A stretch of 64,000 nt of DNA. Source: Streptomyces sp. NBC_01314. GTDB taxonomy: Bacteria; Actinomycetota; Actinomycetes; Streptomycetales; Streptomycetaceae. The notes under the pieces are model-generated. The model searched no databases. It saw only the letters and a program-made list of their open reading frames with translations, and had not been told where the DNA came from. Location of the stretch: positions 1,612,001 to 1,676,000 of the forward strand of contig NZ_CP108394.1 in NCBI RefSeq assembly GCF_041435215.1, written 5' to 3'. Every line of letters starts with the position of its first letter. The stretch's first letter is position 1. Position numbers and translations under genes: made by a program. Below are positions 11,293 to 20,337 of this stretch, in pieces.

Positions 11293-12516
11293 ATGTCATC
11301 CCCCACGACCGAACCCGTGGTGCTCGGCGCCGACTTCGTCCGCGATCCGCACTCCGTCTACGACCGGCTCCGCAAGGAGGGCGCGGTCCACCGGGCCATC
11401 CTGCCCACCGGTCTGAAGGTCTGGCTGATCACCTCCTACGAGGACGGCCGGGCCCTGCTCGCCGACCCGCGGCTGAGCAAGAACATGGCCGACGCCGGGC
11501 ATCTCTTCGAGCTCCACCAGACCGACATGAGCCGGCAGCGCGACTACTCCCACTCGATCCAGCAGTCCATGATCAACATGGATCCGCCGGACCACACGCG
11601 ACTGCGCGGCCTCGTCGGCAGGGCGTTCACCATGCGACAGGTGAACCGACTGCGCCCCAGGATCGAGGAGATCGCCGACGAGCTGCTCGACTCACTGACC
11701 GGCCGCACCGAGTTCGACATCGTCGCCGACTACGCGGCGCCCCTGGTCAGCACGGTCATCTCCGAACTGCTCGGGGTCCCGGAGGGCGACCGCGCCGAGT
11801 TCCGCGACACATCCGAGATCCTGACCTCCGACGCCGACCGGGACGTGGTGAACAAGGCGTCGAACGCGCTGCTGACCCTGGTGAGCGCGATCGTCGAGGC
11901 TAAACGCGCCGAGCCCGACGACAGGCTGCTCAGTTCGCTGATCCTCGCGGCCGACGGCGAGGACCGGCTCAGTCACGAGGAGGTCGTCTCCCTCGCCGTC
12001 GTGCTCTTCGTCGGCGGCTTCGACACCACGGTCAACCTCATCGGCAACGGCACTCTCGCCCTGCTGCGCAATCCGGACCAGCTCGCCGAACTGCGCGCCG
12101 ATCCGTCGCTGCTGCCGGGCGCCGTCGAGGAGTTCCTGCGCTTCGACGGGTCTGCCAACATCAGTCACTTCCGGCGCACCACCGACGCGATCCCCGTCGG
12201 CGACGTGACCATTCCGGCCGACGAGTTCGTCTTCGTCGGGCTCCTGGCGGCCAACCGGGACGCGGCCCGCTACCCCGACCCGGACGCACTCGACGTCACC
12301 CGCTCCGCGACCGGCCATCTCGCGTTCGGCCACGGCATCCACCACTGTGTGGGCGCTCCGCTCGCCAGGGCCGAGAGCGAGATCGCCTTCGGACGGCTCC
12401 TCGCGCGCTTCCCCGTTCTGGACCTGGCGATCTCCCCGGAAGGGCTGACCCGGCGGCCCAGCATGCTCCATCGTGGGGTACGTTCCCTGCCCGTCCGTAC
12501 ACATGTGGAGAGTTGA
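11293..12516 (+). CDS. Cytochrome P450 monooxygenase
   Basis: 407 aa soluble bacterial-type P450. The I-helix oxygen motif is FVGGFDTTVN, the K-helix ExxR is EFLR, and the heme loop is FGHGIHHCVG with the axial Cys352. No membrane anchor is present. An in-frame GTG at 11275 would add six residues; the ATG at 11293 is preferred because AGGCGG lies about 8 nt upstream. The stop overlaps the next ATG (TGATG), so translation is coupled to the SRPBCC gene. It probably hydroxylates or epoxidises the polyketide and needs a ferredoxin and reductase encoded elsewhere; none is visible here. Confidence 0.95.
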   Translation: MSSPTTEPVVLGADFVRDPHSVYDRLRKEGAVHRAILPTGLKVWLITSYEDGRALLADPRLSKNMADAGHLFELHQTDMSRQRDYSHSIQQSMINMDPPDHTRLRGLVGRAFTMRQVNRLRPRIEEIADELLDSLTGRTEFDIVADYAAPLVSTVISELLGVPEGDRAEFRDTSEILTSDADRDVVNKASNALLTLVSAIVEAKRAEPDDRLLSSLILAADGEDRLSHEEVVSLAVVLFVGGFDTTVNLIGNGTLALLRNPDQLAELRADPSLLPGAVEEFLRFDGSANISHFRRTTDAIPVGDVTIPADEFVFVGLLAANRDAARYPDPDALDVTRSATGHLAFGHGIHHCVGAPLARAESEIAFGRLLARFPVLDLAISPEGLTRRPSMLHRGVRSLPVRTHVES

Positions 12517-13016
12517 TGGAGAGACACACGGTCGAGGAGAGCGCCTTTGTCGCCGCACCCGCCGAATCCGTATACCGCGCGGTGAGCGATGTGCGGCGCA
12601 TGGGCTCATGGAGCCCGGAATGCATGGGCGTGTGGTCGTCGAGCCGACGGTTCGACGTCGGGTCGCGATTCATCGGTTTCAACCGTCGGCGGGTGTGGAT
12701 CTGGTTCACTTCGTGTCGCGTCGTACGCGCCGACAAGGACCGTGAATTCGCCTTCGAGGTACGGACGTTCGGTATGCCGGTGGCGCTGTGGGGCTACCGC
12801 TTCGAGGCCCGTGAGGGCGGCAGCCAGGTCACGGAGTACTGGGACGACCTGCGCTCCGGCAGCAGCGCTCCCGTGGCCAAACTCCTCGGCCTGGTCTTCA
12901 CCGGCATCCCGCCGGCCGGCCGCGCCACGGTCAACCGAGCCGGAATGCGCACCACCCTGGGCCGAATCAAGGCGGCGGTGGAGAACGGCGAGAACCTGCG
13001 GGCGAGCGGAGTATGA
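12516..13016 (+). CDS. SRPBCC (START-like) family protein, possible polyketide-binding or cyclase-like protein
   Basis: 166 aa. The N-terminal pattern of charged residues, then AAPAESVYRAVSDVRRMGSWSPE, is the first strand-helix-helix of the SRPBCC fold; FEVRTFGMPVALWGYRFEAREGGSQVTEYW continues its beta sheet. This fold encloses a hydrophobic cavity; relatives include polyketide cyclases and lipid or steroid binding proteins. No catalytic motif can be pinned down. The ATG overlaps the P450 stop by one base, with GGAGAG upstream. It is the last gene of the PKS-side operon and is followed by a strong hairpin. Confidence 0.8.
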   Translation: MERHTVEESAFVAAPAESVYRAVSDVRRMGSWSPECMGVWSSSRRFDVGSRFIGFNRRRVWIWFTSCRVVRADKDREFAFEVRTFGMPVALWGYRFEAREGGSQVTEYWDDLRSGSSAPVAKLLGLVFTGIPPAGRATVNRAGMRTTLGRIKAAVENGENLRASGV

Positions 13017-13029
13017 CCAGGCCTCGGGC

Positions 13030-13195
13030 ATCGACGTGATGTCGTTCGTCACCGGCTTCTCCGACCACGTCCACCACATGGACTGCAAGGACACCCGCCT
13101 CCGCAGAGCCGGCGGCCGCCAGGGCGTCCTCGGCCGCCCGCACGGCGGGGCCGAGGCGGTGCGCTACATCCGCTCCCCGCTGTGGAGGCGTGCGC
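13030..13195 (+). pseudogene. Relic of a xylose-isomerase-like TIM-barrel (sugar isomerase/epimerase) protein
   Basis: A short open stretch after the SRPBCC gene reads SFVTGFSDHVHHMDCKDTRL followed by RRAGGRQGVLG. This resembles the conserved C-terminal region of sugar phosphate isomerase/epimerase family proteins (typically RVHHVDCKD, then GVLG and SHLPWG). There is no start, no full-length frame, and the sequence loses resemblance within 60 residues. It is best read as a decayed fragment. The family assignment is from memory of the motif and is moderate at best. Confidence 0.4.
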
Positions 13196-13252
13196 GCGTT
13201 CCGCGAACGCCGCCTGCCGCGCTGGGCACTCTCTCGCTGAGCCGCTCACGGC

Positions 13253-13291
13253 CGTACCCGATGCCTCGCGACTTGCGAGGCATCGGGTACG
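13253..13291. terminator. Perfect 17-bp stem hairpin between convergent genes
   Basis: The left arm CGTACCCGATGCCTCGC (13253-13269) and the right arm 13275-13291 are exact reverse complements around a 5-nt loop (gactt). It lies between the + strand PKS/P450 operon and the - strand glycosidase gene, so it can act as a bidirectional terminator. There is no T-run, as is common in Streptomyces. Confidence 0.75.
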
Positions 13292-13359
13292 CGTCGGGCT
13301 CAAGCTGACCTGTGGGAGTCCGCCGGAACCGACCGGAGGACCCCACAGGATGCCGGGCG

Positions 13360-16300
13360 TCAGCTCTTGCCGAGCAGGCGCCAGATCTGGTTCTTCTTGG
13401 TGCTCAGCGTGCTCGCGGAGTCGCAGGGCCACTGGTGGATCTTCGCGCCGGAGGCGGTCGATATGTTGCTGACGTCGACACACTTGCCGCTGTTGACGGC
13501 GACCAGTTGATAGTCCTGGCTGTTGCCGAGCGCGGTGACGGGCCTGAGGGTGAACCGCTGGTTGGTGTCGCCGTGGCAGGTCCACTGCTGGACGGCGGCC
13601 CCGTTGGCGGTGGAGTAGGCGGAGATGTCCAGGCACTTGCCGCTGGAGTGGTTGACGACGGTGTAGGTGTCGGTCGCGCCGCTGACGGGGTGGAAGTCGA
13701 AGCGCTGTTCCTGGCCGCTTCCGCAGGTGTTCTGCTCGTACTGGGTGCCGTCCGCGGTGGACTTGGCGGGGTCTTCCAGGCAGAGCCCGCTGTGCTGGGC
13801 GACGGCCGTGGAGGAGAAGCCGGTCGAGGCGCCGATGTGCACACTCGCCGGAGCGAAGGAGACCTGGTCGAGGTGGGGCGCGGAGCTGGAGCGCATGGGC
13901 TGGCCGATGTCGCTGCCGCCGCCGGAGTAGACCTTGCCGATCGTGGTGCCGTCGTAGTCGTAGAGCTGTGAGGCGGTGAACCTGACGGTGTTGGTGCCCT
14001 TGGTGAGGGTGACGGGGACGGTGTAGTCGTTGAACTGGTTCCAGTGCAGGGTGCTGGCGAAGTTGACGCGCTTGGCGGCACCGCCGTTGACGCTGACGTC
14101 GGCGTGCTCGGCGTACAGGTCGGGGTTGTAGTGGTTGGAGGGCAGTTCCTCGGCGTTGGCGTAGCGCATGGTCATGGCGTAAGTGCCGGCCTCGGGCGCG
14201 TTGACGTTGAGGCTGAGGGAGTTGGCGGTTCCGTTGCCGATGCCGGTGACGACGCCGCCGTTGGCCTGGCTGTAGGTGGTGTCGGCGTCCGCGGTGCCGG
14301 CGAGGGCGCCGTTCTCGGCCTGGTAGGTGACGACGTTGCTGGTGGTGACGGCGTTGGTGGCGCTGAACGGGGTGACTGCAAGGCGGTCCAGGGCGAGGGT
14401 GCCACCGGTGCCGGTCACCTTGACCTTGTTGATGCCGCTGTTCAGGTAGACCCGGTTGGCGGAGGTGGACCATGCGCCGGTCGTCGCGCCGGCGAGGGTC
14501 TGGTCGTCGGTCGCCTTGCCGTTGACGGTGAGGTCGGCCTGGCCGGTGTTGCGGTAGCGGGCCGTCAGGTCCGCGTAGCCGTCCCGCTCGGAGTACACCC
14601 AGAACGTGGCGGACTTGCCGGAGGTGAGGTTCACCGCGCCCGCGCCTGACTGGCCCTGGGAGGTGTAGGTGGCGGTGCCGCTGTCCGAGAGGTTGGCCTG
14701 CTCGGCCTCGTAGAGCGTGGTGCCCTGGACCGCGGCGTCCTTGTACCGCAGGTCGATCTTGTCGACGATGGCGTCGCCGACCGTGTTCGCGCCGTTGTCA
14801 CCGGTGGTGGCCAGGGTGATGGTGTGGCTGCCCGCGGTGAGGTGCACGGTGGTGTCGCTGTGCCCCCACACCACCCACTGGAAGCCCACCGGTATGTCGA
14901 CCCTGGTCGAAGGGCCGCCGTCGACCCGCGCGTACACGTTCGTCGGGCCCTTGACGTCGGCGTCCTTGGCGTAGCTGTTGCCGAACACCGACAGGTCGTA
15001 GTCGCCGGTGGTGGGGACGGAGACGGGGAAGGAGATCACCGTGGTCGAGCCGGTGCGCAGGCCGCCGACGTCCTTGGTGCCGGAGGTGGCGAACTTGTCG
15101 AGCCTGCTGGTGGTGCCCTCGGTGTTGATGTTGTAGCCGCTGCCGCTGAGCGTGGCGTTCTCGGCCTCGTACGTGCCCGTCCAGGTGCTGTCGGAGGCGG
15201 TGGTGCTGCCGGTGCCGCCCGGGGAGACGATCACCTCGTACGCGGACATCGCGTCGAGGGTGACGGGCACGGTGATCGAGCCGTCGGCGCCCACGGCGAC
15301 ATCGGCGTCGGAGAGCCGGGTCGGGGTGGCCGCCGCGCCGATGTAGCCGCTGTAGCGGTCCTGGAAGACGCTGACGTGCACGGTGCTGCCGAAGACCGCG
15401 GGGTCGATGTTCTTGATGACCGTGTTCGAGTCACCGCTGGTGCCGCCCCCGGCGAGGATGACGCGGGCCTGCTTCTTGGCCGTGTCCAGGCTCGCCAGGC
15501 CCTGGAGGGTGTACGCGGCGTCATTTTCGGCGCCGGTGACCTTGACGGTGTCGCCGCTCATGGAGGTGTACCAGTTGTACAGCCACCACTGGGCGTTGGG
15601 GGTGTTCTGGGCGGCGGCGGAGTCGCCGAGGTTGCCGTTGATGTTCCAGTACGGCAGGTTGCCGTCGATCTTCTTGTCCTCCATGGCCGAGATCCACTGG
15701 ACCATCTGGCCGGGGTCGGTCAGGTGGTAGCGGAAGGCGTACTCGTTGAGGTTGATCGGCAGGTGCGAGCCGATCCCCACCGAGGTCTCGGCCGCGCGGT
15801 AGTTGTCGACGGTGCTGCGCACGTCCTCCGGGCTGCCCAGGGTGTGCCAGGTCACGACGTCCGGCAGGCAGTTGTTGGCCTTGCAGTAGGTGAGGAAGCC
15901 CTTGAGGGAGGACTCGGTGTAGCTGGAGGTGTTGGGGCCGGCCAGCCGCGCCTGGGGCCAGATGCCCTTGATGAAGTTGTAGGTCTGGCGCCACTCGGAG
16001 TTGAAGGCGGCCAGCGGCCCGGCCTGGGTACGCATGCCCTGGAACCACATACCGTCGGGTTCGTTGTAGGGGACGAGGACGATGCGGTCCTTGTAGGGGC
16101 TGGCCATCACCTGCTCGATCTGGGTCCTCATGGCTGCCTGGTAGGCGGCGTAGCTGGTGCGTTCGTAGCTGAACGTGCGGTACACGTCCGTCATGTAGAT
16201 CATGACGTCCTTGCCACCGCTGTCCAGGAAGGGCTTGGCGATCTCCAGCGCGTCCGAGCCCGGGTGTTGCTGTCCGTCCTGGGCCTTCGTGTTGGCGGTC

Positions 16301-16554
16301 TGGAGGCCCATCCCCTCGATGAGGTTGTTGGTCGGTACGTCCGGGCCGTACAGGCCGTACAGCGCGCCGGAGGCGCCGTAGTGGAGGGCTCCGGTGGTGG
16401 TGCCCAGGTCGACGGTGAGGGTGGGGGTGGCGGCGGCGGCCGGTGTTGCCGTCACGGTGGTGACGCCGGCCATGACGGTCAGCGGAATCAGCGTTCTGGT
16501 GATGCCGTGGAGAAGACGTCTCGCGGTCGAGCGCCTTTGCCCGATTCTTGGCAT
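13360..16554 (-). CDS. Secreted clan GH-A-like glycoside hydrolase with CBM35-like modules and ricin-type lectin domain (1064 aa)
   Basis: The N-terminus has Arg residues, a hydrophobic core and an AAAA cleavage region near 41, a Sec/TAT-like signal peptide. The catalytic TIM barrel (~45-370) carries the clan GH-A pair: Glu165 in PYNEPDG (acid/base) and Glu271 in LNEYAF (nucleophile), about 106 residues apart. A beta sandwich follows, then three Ig-like carbohydrate-binding repeats each starting YEAEN/YEAEQ/YQAEN (about 460-610, 615-745, 745-905; CBM35/CBM6-like). A C-terminal beta-trefoil ricin B-type lectin (~915-1064) has repeated CLE/CLD/CVD and QRF/QIW motifs. It is a paralogue of the gene at 23544-26228, which lacks the lectin. 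Exact family and substrate are uncertain; context suggests a plant or fungal polysaccharide. It is the most distal gene of the - strand locus, 85 nt below the next gene. Confidence 0.85.
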   Translation of the reverse strand: MPRIGQRRSTARRLLHGITRTLIPLTVMAGVTTVTATPAAAATPTLTVDLGTTTGALHYGASGALYGLYGPDVPTNNLIEGMGLQTANTKAQDGQQHPGSDALEIAKPFLDSGGKDVMIYMTDVYRTFSYERTSYAAYQAAMRTQIEQVMASPYKDRIVLVPYNEPDGMWFQGMRTQAGPLAAFNSEWRQTYNFIKGIWPQARLAGPNTSSYTESSLKGFLTYCKANNCLPDVVTWHTLGSPEDVRSTVDNYRAAETSVGIGSHLPINLNEYAFRYHLTDPGQMVQWISAMEDKKIDGNLPYWNINGNLGDSAAAQNTPNAQWWLYNWYTSMSGDTVKVTGAENDAAYTLQGLASLDTAKKQARVILAGGGTSGDSNTVIKNIDPAVFGSTVHVSVFQDRYSGYIGAAATPTRLSDADVAVGADGSITVPVTLDAMSAYEVIVSPGGTGSTTASDSTWTGTYEAENATLSGSGYNINTEGTTSRLDKFATSGTKDVGGLRTGSTTVISFPVSVPTTGDYDLSVFGNSYAKDADVKGPTNVYARVDGGPSTRVDIPVGFQWVVWGHSDTTVHLTAGSHTITLATTGDNGANTVGDAIVDKIDLRYKDAAVQGTTLYEAEQANLSDSGTATYTSQGQSGAGAVNLTSGKSATFWVYSERDGYADLTARYRNTGQADLTVNGKATDDQTLAGATTGAWSTSANRVYLNSGINKVKVTGTGGTLALDRLAVTPFSATNAVTTSNVVTYQAENGALAGTADADTTYSQANGGVVTGIGNGTANSLSLNVNAPEAGTYAMTMRYANAEELPSNHYNPDLYAEHADVSVNGGAAKRVNFASTLHWNQFNDYTVPVTLTKGTNTVRFTASQLYDYDGTTIGKVYSGGGSDIGQPMRSSSAPHLDQVSFAPASVHIGASTGFSSTAVAQHSGLCLEDPAKSTADGTQYEQNTCGSGQEQRFDFHPVSGATDTYTVVNHSSGKCLDISAYSTANGAAVQQWTCHGDTNQRFTLRPVTALGNSQDYQLVAVNSGKCVDVSNISTASGAKIHQWPCDSASTLSTKKNQIWRLLGKS

Positions 16555-16639
16555 GTGCTTACGTCCCTTCAGGGGTACGGCTGGTTGTTGCTGCGCCGGC
16601 CCCCGTGCCGGACGTGTGGGTGGGTTGTCGCTTCGCTGG

Positions 16640-18415
16640 TCAGGCGACGGTGGTGTCGGTCCCGGCGTCCGCGCGGCGCTGTTGGTGGTCGCGGGCGAGG
16701 AGGAGGTAGCTGCTGGCGGTCCAGGTGTAGGCGCGGTCGCGCAGGCCGGTCCCGGTGAGGGCGTCGAAGTTCTCGGCGAAACCGTAGGTCTCGCACAGGG
16801 CGCGGAAGCGGGCGCTGATCTCGTCCGCCAGACGCCGGTGGCCGGCGCGGCGCAGGCCGTCCTCGACGAGGACCGTGGCGGGGGCCCAGATCGGGCCTCG
16901 CCAGTAGCCGTCGGAGAGGTAGTGCGGCGAGGTGGGAAGTTCGGTGGCCAGGCCGTGCGGGGTCAGATGAGCCTCGATCCGGTCGGCCAGCACACCGCTG
17001 ACGCTTTCTGGCAGGTGCTCGCCCAGCACGATGGGCATCAGGTCGAGCAGGCTGGAGCTGCTCCAGGTGTCGTCGCTGTCCACACCGCGGGCGACGAACC
17101 GTTCGCCGGTCCAGAGCTGGTCGAGCATCGCGGCCTGGGTCGCGTCAGCCGTACGCGTCCAGGTGTGGGCGTCGTCGGGCCGGTCCAGTTCGGCGGCCAG
17201 GTCGGCGAGTTCGTGCAGTTGGAGGATGAGGAAGGCGGCCAGATCGGCGGTGACGGCCACGCGTTGGGGGTCGAAGGTGGTGGCGTTGTCCCAGCCGCTG
17301 TCGTTGCCGTGCTGGTAGTGGGGCAGGCTCGCGCCAGGTGCGCGCCGTGCGGTGAGCCAGAAGTCCGTCCAGCGCGCGAGTCTGTCGTACGCCTCGGCCA
17401 GTTCCGTCCGGCCGGGAGGCTCGGGGAGCCGCCTGCGCAGGTGGCCCAGGGTCCAGCCGTGGATGGGCGGTTTGACGAAGTTGTGGAGGACCTCGGAGTG
17501 GGTGACGGAGTCGGGCAGGGCCCCTGCCTCGTCCTGGTGGTCGAACGGCAGGGAGAACTGGTCCCAGGCCAGGCGGGGTGATCCGGGGGCCAGGGCGAGG
17601 GCGTTGAAGCAGTGGTCCCAGCTCCACACCTTGTCCATCCAGTGCTTGGACATCAGTACGGCGGGCCGGGTGACCAGACCTGCCGGACGCACGGTCGCGG
17701 ACCACACCACGTAAGCGGCGAGTTCGGCGGCCGGCGTGGCGGCGGAGCGCCACGGGGCGACCGTGTCGACGAACTCGGCGAACGACTGCCGTGCGGCCTC
17801 CATGACCTCGCCGAACGTCGACGACGAGCGGAAGGGCTGTCGCGCGCTGTCGAGTTCCTCGACCGCGACCTCCCACGAGCCGTCGGCCCCGGCGGTGACC
17901 GTCAGACCGCGCTCACCTGCGCCCAGGGTCTGTGCACCGGACACGTCGGCAAGCGTGCCGGACAGCACGGTGACCCGGTAGCGGCGCCCGGTCTCGTAGG
18001 AGGTGAACACATGCGCGTCGTCCACCGGGTCACGGTAGAAGTAGGTGCCGCTGAAGGGGGTCAGGGCCTTCACCGCCGCGGTGACGCGCAGGCCCACTCC
18101 CTCGCCGCGCACGCGGACGGTGTCCGGCGACTCGTAGGCGAGATCGATACGCCCGTCCGTGCCGGTCCAGCTGAGCAGGCTCGGCGTCGCCCGGACGGTG
18201 GTCTCGGCCCGCTCGCCCGTCGCCGCGTCGAGGGGGACGAGGCGCAGGACGGCGTGCATGCCGTTCTGGTGCGAGACGAGGTGGAGGTCCTCGGCGCGCG
18301 TCTTCTCCGCCAGCACGGGAGAGATGCCGAACCAGGATCCGTGCGTGCTGAAGGGGATGTCGTGAACGGAGAAGGCCGGGCCGGATGAGGCGGCGGTCAT
18401 GAAGGCGGCACTCAT
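16640..18415 (-). CDS. (alpha/alpha)6-barrel glycoside hydrolase, GH63 / MGH1-like
   Basis: 591 aa with no signal peptide, so probably cytoplasmic. The N-terminal ~200 residues form a beta-sandwich domain; the rest is a helical six-hairpin barrel with the blocks KHWMDKVWSWDHCFNALAL, FDHQDEAGALPDS, GNDSGWDNAT, DGYWRGPIWAPATVLVEDGL and ENFDALTGTG. These match GH63 / mannosylglycerate-hydrolase-like enzymes, where the Asp in NDSGWDN and the Glu in the ENFD segment are the usual catalytic acids. It likely cleaves oligosaccharides imported by the adjacent ABC transporter. The start at 18415 (MSAAFMTAAS) has a weak AAGAA site; ATG at 18400 is an alternative. A longer in-frame upstream extension overlaps the permease gene and is rejected. 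Confidence 0.82.
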   Translation of the reverse strand: MSAAFMTAASSGPAFSVHDIPFSTHGSWFGISPVLAEKTRAEDLHLVSHQNGMHAVLRLVPLDAATGERAETTVRATPSLLSWTGTDGRIDLAYESPDTVRVRGEGVGLRVTAAVKALTPFSGTYFYRDPVDDAHVFTSYETGRRYRVTVLSGTLADVSGAQTLGAGERGLTVTAGADGSWEVAVEELDSARQPFRSSSTFGEVMEAARQSFAEFVDTVAPWRSAATPAAELAAYVVWSATVRPAGLVTRPAVLMSKHWMDKVWSWDHCFNALALAPGSPRLAWDQFSLPFDHQDEAGALPDSVTHSEVLHNFVKPPIHGWTLGHLRRRLPEPPGRTELAEAYDRLARWTDFWLTARRAPGASLPHYQHGNDSGWDNATTFDPQRVAVTADLAAFLILQLHELADLAAELDRPDDAHTWTRTADATQAAMLDQLWTGERFVARGVDSDDTWSSSSLLDLMPIVLGEHLPESVSGVLADRIEAHLTPHGLATELPTSPHYLSDGYWRGPIWAPATVLVEDGLRRAGHRRLADEISARFRALCETYGFAENFDALTGTGLRDRAYTWTASSYLLLARDHQQRRADAGTDTTVA

Positions 18416-18492
18416 TTCTTGAGTGGGGGTGGTCGGCGGTCTGCCGGGCGGCGCCACGGCACCCGCGGGCGCGCGAGCCGGGTGGTCCGGCG

Positions 18493-19335
18493 TCAGTCCT
18501 TGACTGCGCCGGCGGTCACGCCGGCGGCGACGTAGCGCTGGGCGAGGACGAGGATGACCGCGGCGGGCAGCGAGGCCACGACGGCGGTGGCCATGATGGC
18601 GTTCCACTCCTGGTTGTTGTTGCCGATGTACTGGTAGATGCCGAGGGTGATCGGCTCGTGGGCACCTCCGTTGACCAGGGTGCTGGCGAAGATGAAGTCG
18701 GACCAGGACCACAGGAAGGCGAACAACGAGACCGTGACGATCGAGTTGCGGCTCATCGGCAGGACGATAGACCAGAAGGTGCGCAGGGGACCGGCTCCGT
18801 CCGTCTTCGCGGCCTGGAGCAGTTCGCCGGGGATCCCGGACATGAACGCGGTGAAGATGAGTACGGCGAAGGGGACGGCCAGCGTGGAGTCGGCGACGAT
18901 CAGGCCGGGCATCGACTGGAGCAGACCGAGCTGGAGGTAGATGGCGTAGAAGCCCATCGCCATGATGATGCCGGGGATCATCTGGGCCGCCAGCAGGACG
19001 AAGTTGAGGACTCCCCCGCCACGCGGGCGCAGTTTGGCCAGCGCGTATCCGGCGGGTGCGGCCAGCGCCACGGTCAGGGCCACGGTGCCCAGGCCGATGA
19101 CGAGGCTGGTGCCGAGGTAGGGCAACTGCTGGTCGACGACGGCCCGGTAGCCCTCCAGCGTGGCGTGGGCGGGGAACAGGTCCGGCGGGCTCTTGCGCAT
19201 GTCCTGGTCGCGGGTGAAGGACACGTTCAGCATCCAGTAGACCGGGAACAGCATGACCGCGGTCAGCAGGAGACCGATGACCGTCTTCCACCACGTACGG
19301 GGGCGCCGGTTCAGGACCGTCTGTGCACTCGTCAT
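18493..19335 (-). CDS. Carbohydrate ABC transporter permease, MalG/AraQ type
   Basis: 280 aa, six predicted membrane segments, starting with WWKTVIGLLLTAVMLFPVYWML. The cytoplasmic EAA loop reads LLQAAKTDGAGPLRTFWSIVLP, the docking site for the ATPase. Its start codon overlaps the stop of the upstream permease by 4 nt (ATGA). No ATP-binding subunit is encoded in the locus; Streptomyces sugar importers of this class usually share the MsiK ATPase encoded elsewhere. It forms the importer with the next permease and the lipoprotein at 20338-21582. Confidence 0.92.
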   Translation of the reverse strand: MTSAQTVLNRRPRTWWKTVIGLLLTAVMLFPVYWMLNVSFTRDQDMRKSPPDLFPAHATLEGYRAVVDQQLPYLGTSLVIGLGTVALTVALAAPAGYALAKLRPRGGGVLNFVLLAAQMIPGIIMAMGFYAIYLQLGLLQSMPGLIVADSTLAVPFAVLIFTAFMSGIPGELLQAAKTDGAGPLRTFWSIVLPMSRNSIVTVSLFAFLWSWSDFIFASTLVNGGAHEPITLGIYQYIGNNNQEWNAIMATAVVASLPAAVILVLAQRYVAAGVTAGAVKD

Positions 19336-20318
19336 GACAGCGCCTGCTTTCGCTGGACTCGGACGTAGACCAGGCCGAAGACCAGGGCGGCGACGACGAG
19401 CAGGTTGCCGACGGCCGCGCCGGGGCCGAAGGCGGGCAGCAGGTTGCCGAAGCCGAGCTGGTAGGACCAGGTGGCGAAGGTCGTGGACGAGTCCGCCGGA
19501 CCGCCCTTGGTCATGATCCAGATGATGTCGAAGACCTTGAGCGTGTAAACCAGGCCCAGCAGCAGGGTGATGGCGGACACCGGACGAAGGAGCGGGAAGG
19601 TGATGCTCCAGAAGCGTCGCCAGGGGCCCGCGCCGTCGAGGGAGGCGGCCTCGTACAGGCTGGTGGGGATGGACTGCAGGCCGCTGTAGAGCACGACGAG
19701 GTTGAAGGGGACGCCGATCCAGATGTTGGCGATGATCACCGAGGCCAGTGACCAGGACGGTGAGGTCAGCCAGTTCACCGGTCCGATACCGACCGCGTGC
19801 AGTACGGCGTTGACGATGCCGGAGTCGCTGTTCAGCATCCACGACCAGGTGGACGCCGACACGATCAGCGGCAGCAGCCACGGCACCAGGAACAAGGCGC
19901 GAAGGGTGGCCGAGAGCCGGAAGTGCTGGTGGAAGAAGACCGCGAGCGCCAGGCCGATCGCGTACTGGAAGACCAGGCACACGGTGGTGAACACCGCGGT
20001 GTGCAGGAGTGCGGGGGCGAAGGCCGGGTCGTCGAGGACGGTCCGGTAGTTCGCCAGGCCCGTGAACGGCGCGTCGCCCTGGACGAAGGAGCGCACGGTG
20101 TAGTTCCGCAGGCTCAGGTCGATGTTGCGGTAGAGCGGATAGGCGTAGAAGAGGACGAGGTAGAGGACGACCGGGGCGAGGAACGCCCAGGCGGCCCACT
20201 GTGGGGAGGTGGGACGGCGCCGGGCCGTGGCGCCGGCCGGGGGCGGAGCGGCGGCGTTCGCCGCTCCGTTCCGGTCGCGCACGGGCCGGCGGTCCGTCGA
20301 CTGTGTGGTGTGCTTCAT
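19332..20318 (-). CDS. Carbohydrate ABC transporter permease, MalF/UgpA type
   Basis: 328 aa. A 35-residue Arg/Ala/Pro-rich cytoplasmic N-terminus precedes six membrane segments (first WAAWAFLAPVVLYLVLFYAY). The EAA loop is LYEAASLDGAGPWRRFWSITFP. It lies 19 nt downstream of the binding-protein stop and overlaps the following permease by 4 nt, so all three are cotranscribed. It pairs with the MalG-type subunit to form the channel. Confidence 0.92.
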   Translation of the reverse strand: MKHTTQSTDRRPVRDRNGAANAAAPPPAGATARRRPTSPQWAAWAFLAPVVLYLVLFYAYPLYRNIDLSLRNYTVRSFVQGDAPFTGLANYRTVLDDPAFAPALLHTAVFTTVCLVFQYAIGLALAVFFHQHFRLSATLRALFLVPWLLPLIVSASTWSWMLNSDSGIVNAVLHAVGIGPVNWLTSPSWSLASVIIANIWIGVPFNLVVLYSGLQSIPTSLYEAASLDGAGPWRRFWSITFPLLRPVSAITLLLGLVYTLKVFDIIWIMTKGGPADSSTTFATWSYQLGFGNLLPAFGPGAAVGNLLVVAALVFGLVYVRVQRKQALS

Positions 20319-20337
20319 CGGCTGGCCGGAGTCCCGG

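Noticed and set aside
14824..16758. 644-codon + strand frame opposite the glycosidase gene
   Set aside because: Val/Gly/Ala/Asp-rich shadow of the - strand CDS with no domain.
16640..19294. 884-codon extension of the GH63-like gene
   Set aside because: The extra N-terminus overlaps the permease gene in another frame and lacks similarity; the start at 18415 fits the family.
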